64,000 nucleotides of DNA from CAWARU01 sp963805795 (GTDB taxonomy: Bacteria; Pseudomonadota; Gammaproteobacteria; UBA6186; Azoamicaceae). Location of the stretch: the NCBI GenBank assembly GCA_963805795.1, contig CAWDVG010000004.1:434001-498000 (forward strand), written 5' to 3'. The translations under genes were made by a program, and so were the position numbers. Shown in pieces: positions 60,120 through 64,000 of the stretch. A model generated the notes under the pieces. It saw nothing but the letters and a program-made list of their open reading frames with translations. It ran no database searches and was not told the origin of the DNA. Position 1 is the first letter of the stretch. Every line of letters starts with the position of its first letter.

Positions 60120-60131
60120 TATCTCCTGCTA

Positions 60132-60146
60132 AATATAAGCTATATT
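60132..60146 (-). promoter_or_regulatory. Conserved palindrome in the promoter of Sel1 copy B
   Basis: Same AATATAAGCTATATT palindrome as at 52677-52691, 12-13 bases before the start codon. Its conservation while neighbouring spacer DNA differs suggests function. Confidence 0.45.
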
Positions 60147-60397
60147 ATCGGTATTTTTCTAGCCCAGCTCGATTGAAGCAAAATAATACTGACCTGCGTG
60201 GTCATTGTAACCAACTTAGAACAAAAATCAACTGTTTTTTTCTTAGAATTCAAATTTCTTTTCCCTCAGCATTGGTATTTTTAAAGTTCCATCGAAACTG
60301 ATAGTAATACTACCGCCCCAACCCATAATGAATATGCACGTAATATGTTCAATCTAGAATATATTGGTTTTGAATTTGCGATATCATAAATCTTAAA

Positions 60398-60850
60398 TTA
60401 TTTTGCATCCCGTAACCATTGTTCAACTAAAATAGCAGCTGCATTCGCATTTATATCATCCACTTGTTGCTTGTAACTTTTTGTTTTAATTTTTCCTCTC
60501 TCTTTTGTTTTTTCAAACTCTTCTTGTTCTTTTATACGTCGCTTTGCTTCCCAGCTACTTAAACGTTCGTCTACGGTAGCGATGGGCAGAGCAGTATGCT
60601 GTTTTAATCGTTCAACAAAGCGTCTGGCAGCATGAGTAAGGTGTTGCTCACTGCCATCTATATGTAAAGGAATTCCGACCACTAATTGCTTAGGGCCCCA
60701 TTCAGTAATGCAAGCTTTAATATGTTCCCAATTAGGGATGCCATCTTTTGCAACAATAGTCCCCACAGGCCTTGCGGTAGCCGTTAGCGATTGCCCAACA
60801 GCCACACCAATATGTTTCATCCCAAAATCGAATCCTAAAACAATTGACAT
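60398..60850 (-). CDS. ruvX: RuvX/YqgF family pre-16S rRNA nuclease
   Basis: 150 residues with an RNase H-like fold. The family is essential in E. coli and matures the 5' end of 16S rRNA; it was earlier called a Holliday junction resolvase. Marks: VLGFDFGMKHIGVAVGQSLT (first Asp), LVVGIPLHIDGSEQHLT, and TVDERLSSWEA (Glu), with the last Asp in QQVDDINANAAAILVEQWL. It lies just downstream of gshB, as in many gammaproteobacteria where gshB-yqgE-yqgF are adjacent; yqgE is missing here. A Lys/Glu-rich insertion (EQEEFEKTKERGKIKTK) is unusual. Confidence 0.93.
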   Translation of the reverse strand: MSIVLGFDFGMKHIGVAVGQSLTATARPVGTIVAKDGIPNWEHIKACITEWGPKQLVVGIPLHIDGSEQHLTHAARRFVERLKQHTALPIATVDERLSSWEAKRRIKEQEEFEKTKERGKIKTKSYKQQVDDINANAAAILVEQWLRDAK

Positions 60851-60928
60851 ATCATTTTATTACCAACACATCTATTTTCATCATAAATAAAATCATCATA
60901 AAAATATCGTTAAAATCATCTTAAAATT

Positions 60929-61885
60929 TTAGTCCTCTAGTCTCGCTTCGATGCAATCTAAAATGTCCCCGGTAATATCTAAATTAAATGCCGTTTCTAA
61001 CTCTCGAACGCAAGTAGGGCTCGTAATATTAATTTCGGTTAGGTAATCTCCAATCACATCAATGCCCACCAATAATAATTTGTTTTCCTGCAAGGATGAT
61101 CTAATTTGTTCACAAATCCAAAGATCTCGATCGGATAATGGCACACCGCGACCTTGACCACCCGCCGCAAGATTCCCACGAAAATCACCTTCTTTAGGAA
61201 TACGAGCTAAGGCATAGGGCAGGGGTTCTCCCTCAATTAAAAGGATTCGTTTATCCCCTTTATAAATGTCTTCCAGAAATTGTTGAGCCATAATATAACG
61301 AGAGCCTTCTTGTGTCATGGATTCTAGAATGACATTTAAATTAGGATCTTCTGCATGACATTTAAAAATGCCTCTACCACCCATCCCAGCCAAAGGCTTT
61401 AGTACCACAGAACCTTGCTCTTGTATAAACTTATGAATTTTTATCTTGGAAGAACTGACTAATGTTGGCGGCATGCATTGTGGAAACCAAGTAGCATAGA
61501 ATTTTTCATTAAAATCGCGTAAAGCCTTTGGGGGGTTCAATACCAGCGTCCCATTCGATTCCACCTGTTCAAGAATATAGGTGGCATAGATATACTCCAT
61601 ATCAACAGGCGGATCTTTCCTCATTAAAATCACATCAAATTGATTTAAGGGCTGTTCCGTTTTTTCTCCTAATTCATACCAATGATTTAGATCAGAAAAA
61701 ACAGACAAGGATCGTGAAATGCCCCAGGCTGCACCATATTTTAAAAACAAATCCGACGTCAGCAGATAATGTAAATCCCAGCCGCGACTTTTTGCCTTTA
61801 ACAAAATGGCTAAGGTTGTATCTTTTTCGGGGTGAATATGTTGGATGGGATCCATAATAACGGCAAGGGAGGGTTTTAAGGACAT
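60929..61885 (-). CDS. gshB: Glutathione synthase
   Basis: 318 residues, ATP-grasp enzyme joining glycine to gamma-glutamylcysteine. Marks: AVIMDPIQHIHPEKDTTLAI, FDVILMRKDPPVDMEYIYAT, VVLKPLAGMGGRGIF (ATP loop), QQFLEDIYKGDKRILLIEGE and the C-terminal GIDVIGDYLTEINITSPTCV. ATG 61885 is chosen because GAGG lies upstream and GshB proteins start in this way; a TTG at 61900 would add five residues. Glutathione made here is the co-substrate of the FosA-like enzyme at 3278. It is downstream of the pilus chemosensory genes, separated by a long palindrome. Confidence 0.95.
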   Translation of the reverse strand: MSLKPSLAVIMDPIQHIHPEKDTTLAILLKAKSRGWDLHYLLTSDLFLKYGAAWGISRSLSVFSDLNHWYELGEKTEQPLNQFDVILMRKDPPVDMEYIYATYILEQVESNGTLVLNPPKALRDFNEKFYATWFPQCMPPTLVSSSKIKIHKFIQEQGSVVLKPLAGMGGRGIFKCHAEDPNLNVILESMTQEGSRYIMAQQFLEDIYKGDKRILLIEGEPLPYALARIPKEGDFRGNLAAGGQGRGVPLSDRDLWICEQIRSSLQENKLLLVGIDVIGDYLTEINITSPTCVRELETAFNLDITGDILDCIEARLED

Positions 61886-61944
61886 GAATAATAACCTCAA
61901 TTGACAAAAAAATAAGCATATAATAGGTGATTATATACCCAAGG

Positions 61945-62082
61945 GGCGAAGGGTATATACCCAAAGCATTTCGAGTTGCGACAAGGCGCCTGTGAAGGTT
62001 TGCAGCGCAGCATACAAATTAGTATGTGAGCAGCAATATCTTCGCAGGCAACACAGTCGCAGCTTGAAAGGCGAAGGGTATA
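61945..62082. repeat. YPAL-like long palindromic repeat
   Basis: About 130 bases fold into one long imperfect hairpin. The arms start TATACCC-AAAGCATTTCGAGTTGCGAC (left) and TATACCC-TTCGCCTTTCAAGCTGCGAC (right, minus strand) and meet at the centre CATAC-AAATTA-GTATG (about 62010-62025). The ends (GGGTATA, TTTCAAG-TTGC, GGCGCCTTG) closely resemble the Yersinia palindromic sequence family, also spread in other gammaproteobacteria. The outer piece GGGCGAAGGGTATA is present once more at 61944-61957, so part of a second unit may be nested. It lies between the CheW-like gene and gshB. Confidence 0.75.
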
Positions 62083-62084
62083 GT

Positions 62085-62525
62085 CTAAGGGTTTTTTAAT
62101 TTTTCGTCTATCCATCTTATATTAGGAATAAATGCGGGCTTATCTCGAACCTTAACTTCCATCAAGAGATAAGGATCGGCGGCCTTGGCAACAAAAGTCA
62201 CATCAGAACGCTTAAAGCGCTTCATCACAGGCACTGTTTGGAGAAGCACACCCACAAAATCTGGATAACCCTCTCCTTCTAACATTCGATTAAAAACTGC
62301 AACATGCATATTGGGTTTGATATTCAACGAAACATCTTTCTCGTTCATTTCCAGGCAAACTAGGGGGATGGTTAGATCACGCCACTTAAATTCACCGAGT
62401 ATCCAGTTTTTCGACTGTGCGTAAGGGGTTACCTCTGAAAGAGCGACAACTTCTGCCACAGCGGCATAGGGAACCAATAAGCTTTTACCATAAATAGGCA
62501 AGAGTAAACAACGTAAAATTTCCAT
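62085..62525 (-). CDS. CheW-domain protein of the pilus chemosensory system (ChpC-like)
   Basis: 146 residues forming one CheW domain: LRCLLLPIYGKSLLVPYAAV at the start, WRDLTIPLVCLE, and a final KAADPYLLMEVKVRDKPAFI. CheW domains couple receptors to CheA-type kinases. It overlaps by one base the end of the large kinase gene upstream (62525), so the two are co-translated. Position next to a ChpA-like kinase points to type IV pilus control (like ChpC of Pseudomonas) rather than flagellar chemotaxis. Confidence 0.85.
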   Translation of the reverse strand: MEILRCLLLPIYGKSLLVPYAAVAEVVALSEVTPYAQSKNWILGEFKWRDLTIPLVCLEMNEKDVSLNIKPNMHVAVFNRMLEGEGYPDFVGVLLQTVPVMKRFKRSDVTFVAKAADPYLLMEVKVRDKPAFIPNIRWIDEKLKNP

Positions 62526-64000
62526 TAAGTCGGAGTTCCTATCAGTGCTTGTATGGCCAAAACTAATTGTGCTTCCTCATAGGGTTTTGCAAGAAATCCT
62601 TCCAATTTCATTTCCTTAGCAAGACGTCGCCGTTCTGCGTTTGCTAATGCCGTTATCATAATAATAGGAATTTTTTTATAACGTTCATCCGCTCGTAAAG
62701 AGGTTGCCAACTCAAATCCGTCCATTCTGGGCATATCAACATCCACGAGAATTAGATCGGGCAAATAAGATTCCATTTGCTGCAATGCGTCGAGGCCATC
62801 TTGTGCAGTAATAACATGATAATGATGTCTTTCTAATAAGCGTTTGGCCACTGCCCTAGCACTTGCGGAATCATCCACAATCATAACCAAATTTTTACTT
62901 TTTGTGCGCTCACTGCTACGTCTGGAAAAATCCACATCATCCAAATGTTTTTGTTCTTCAACCCACTTCGCCTTTTTTCTGAGCGCCTCTGGATCGAGGA
63001 TATAAACGACTCTACCATCTCCTAGGAAAGTTGCACCACTACAAGCTTCAACGAGTTTAAATTGCGCCCCTAATGCATGCACCAATAGTTCTCGACTATA
63101 CAATACATCTTCAACCATCAATGCCAAAGGAAATTCAGTAGAGGGGAGTAAGATAACCGGGAAACTTTTTCGTTGCGGAATATAAATGTTTTTTTTATCG
63201 AGCGCCAATAAAGTTTCTAAATAATGTAAATGGTAGGATTTTTCACCTGAATTAAAAATAGGGGGATCATTGGCAATAGTCTTGTGAAAGTCTTCCTTGC
63301 TTAAACTCACAACACCCGCCATATCGCTTAATAAAATCCCTAAAGTTTCTTTTCCCACCGTAAATAATAATATTCGATTTAAAGAAGTCGTAAAAGGAAA
63401 ACGAATAACCATTCGGGTACCTATTCCTACTTCCGACAAAATACTTAAAGTACCTCCCATTTCTTTCACCGCATTTGCAACCACATCCATTCCAACCCCA
63501 CGGCCAGAAACTTCTGTAATTGCCTCGCGGGTAGAAAATCCGGGTTCTAAAATGTAACGTATCACTTCTTCGTCACTCACTTCCTGCTCAGACGATAACA
63601 ATCCTAATTTTAATGCCTTTTTTCGAATGATACTGGGATCAATGCCTCCTCCATCATCTTTTACTTCAATGGCAACAATGGATCCGGTACGGGTAAAATT
63701 AACTTCAATAGTGCCAATCTCGGGTTTGCCTCTTTTAAGCCTCACCTCAGCAGGCTCAATACCATGATCTATGGCGTTTCGTAGAATATGCTCTAAGGAA
63801 GGCACCAAATGTTCTAATACAACCCTATCCATTTCTCCTTCGCTCTTTAATACGCGAAAATTAATCTGTTTTTTCAATTCGTTCGAAACTTGTCGGGCAA
63901 TTCTACTTAAACGTGGAACAATACTTTCAAAAGGCACTAAGCGCGTATCCGATAAACGGTGCTGCAATTCTGTTGTGATGCGGGCTTGGTTCAAGCTTAG
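62525..64000 (-). CDS. chpA: C-terminal part of a ChpA/PilL-type hybrid chemosensory kinase (cut by window edge)
   Basis: 491 codons remain open to the right edge; the apparent TTG start at 63994 is only the first such codon, since the frame continues as LSLNQARITTELQHRLSDTR. Domains in order: the end of the dimerisation helix pair (about 8-40), HATPase (LEHILRNAIDHGIEPAEVRL N-box; DDGGGID; SGRGVGMDVVANAV), a CheW domain (about 200-330), and a receiver domain (about 365-485) with acid pocket MIVDDSASA, phospho-Asp in LILVDVDMPRMDG and Lys in GFLAKPYEE. Phosphotransfer domains would lie outside the window. It controls type IV pilus twitching in relatives. Confidence 0.9.
   Translation of the reverse strand, partial: LSLNQARITTELQHRLSDTRLVPFESIVPRLSRIARQVSNELKKQINFRVLKSEGEMDRVVLEHLVPSLEHILRNAIDHGIEPAEVRLKRGKPEIGTIEVNFTRTGSIVAIEVKDDGGGIDPSIIRKKALKLGLLSSEQEVSDEEVIRYILEPGFSTREAITEVSGRGVGMDVVANAVKEMGGTLSILSEVGIGTRMVIRFPFTTSLNRILLFTVGKETLGILLSDMAGVVSLSKEDFHKTIANDPPIFNSGEKSYHLHYLETLLALDKKNIYIPQRKSFPVILLPSTEFPLALMVEDVLYSRELLVHALGAQFKLVEACSGATFLGDGRVVYILDPEALRKKAKWVEEQKHLDDVDFSRRSSERTKSKNLVMIVDDSASARAVAKRLLERHHYHVITAQDGLDALQQMESYLPDLILVDVDMPRMDGFELATSLRADERYKKIPIIMITALANAERRRLAKEMKLEGFLAKPYEEAQLVLAIQALIGTPT

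Noticed and set aside
1..64000. CRISPR arrays and tRNA or rRNA genes
   Set aside because: No regularly spaced repeats of CRISPR type, and no CCA-ended cloverleaf or rRNA landmark strings were noticed. The ATTGCACCA array is too short and irregular to be CRISPR. A tRNAscan run would be decisive.

Overview
The window is AT-rich (I judge roughly 37% GC by eye) and comes from a gammaproteobacterium, most likely of the order Legionellales (Coxiellaceae / Diplorickettsiaceae / Berkiellaceae side). Evidence: the gammaproteobacterial block pepP-ubiH-ubiI-like / zapA - 6S RNA - 5-formyl-THF cyclo-ligase - rpiA, two-subunit glycine decarboxylase (gcvPA+gcvPB), a tkt-gap-pgk operon and a ChpA-type pilus chemosensory kinase beside gshB and ruvX. 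An ATP/ADP translocase, ankyrin, leucine-rich, Sel1 and coiled-coil proteins, and extensive gene decay point to life inside a eukaryotic host cell. Family placement is inference.

Layout. 1-3.7 kb: small membrane proteins, an alpha/beta hydrolase, a frameshifted Sel1 protein, a PAS-LuxR regulator and a FosA-like enzyme. 3.9-6.2 kb: a gene graveyard (AAA ATPase pieces, an insulinase-like M16 protease, a DUF4160 tail) beside an intact DUF2442 gene. 6.2-19.0 kb: accessory region with a secreted rhodanese, a frameshifted LRR protein, a 1157-residue LuxR-HTH/TM/NB-ARC/TPR protein, a solo LuxR-HTH protein and twin ankyrin proteins. 19.2-22.2 kb: gcvPA-gcvPB. 22.3-24.7 kb: split remnant of a second LuxR/TPR protein and a nonsense-mutated GNAT gene. 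24.8-28.3 kb: rppH, lgt, thyA (frameshifted), folA, DUF374. 28.4-30.5 kb (minus): DUF433/DUF5615 toxin-antitoxin pair, gcvT, gcvH. 30.7-38.7 kb: unknown DUF218-like protein, ubiquinone hydroxylases, pepP, zapA, 6S RNA, fau, small membrane protein, rpiA. 38.8-47.9 kb: ATP/ADP translocase, two coiled-coil unknowns around tkt-gap-pgk. 48.1-60.1 kb: yhhQ, arfB, then a duplicated Rpn-Sel1 module with an AAA/nuclease protein and an AlbA_2 regulator. 60.4-64 kb: ruvX, gshB, CheW-like and ChpA-like genes (the last cut by the window edge).

Most notable: a 115-bp palindromic element present twice at about 86% identity without gaps and translated in the same frame inside two unrelated proteins (11544-11658 and 37512-37626), plus a third copy of only its terminal palindrome (37782-37822). 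This is the behaviour of Rickettsia palindromic elements, here in a gammaproteobacterium. Also notable are a five-copy 9-bp operator array before the AlbA_2 gene, a YPAL-like long palindrome, and four reading-frame breaks that are all -1, three of them in homopolymers and one of them in thyA, which raises the question of sequencing error versus real decay.
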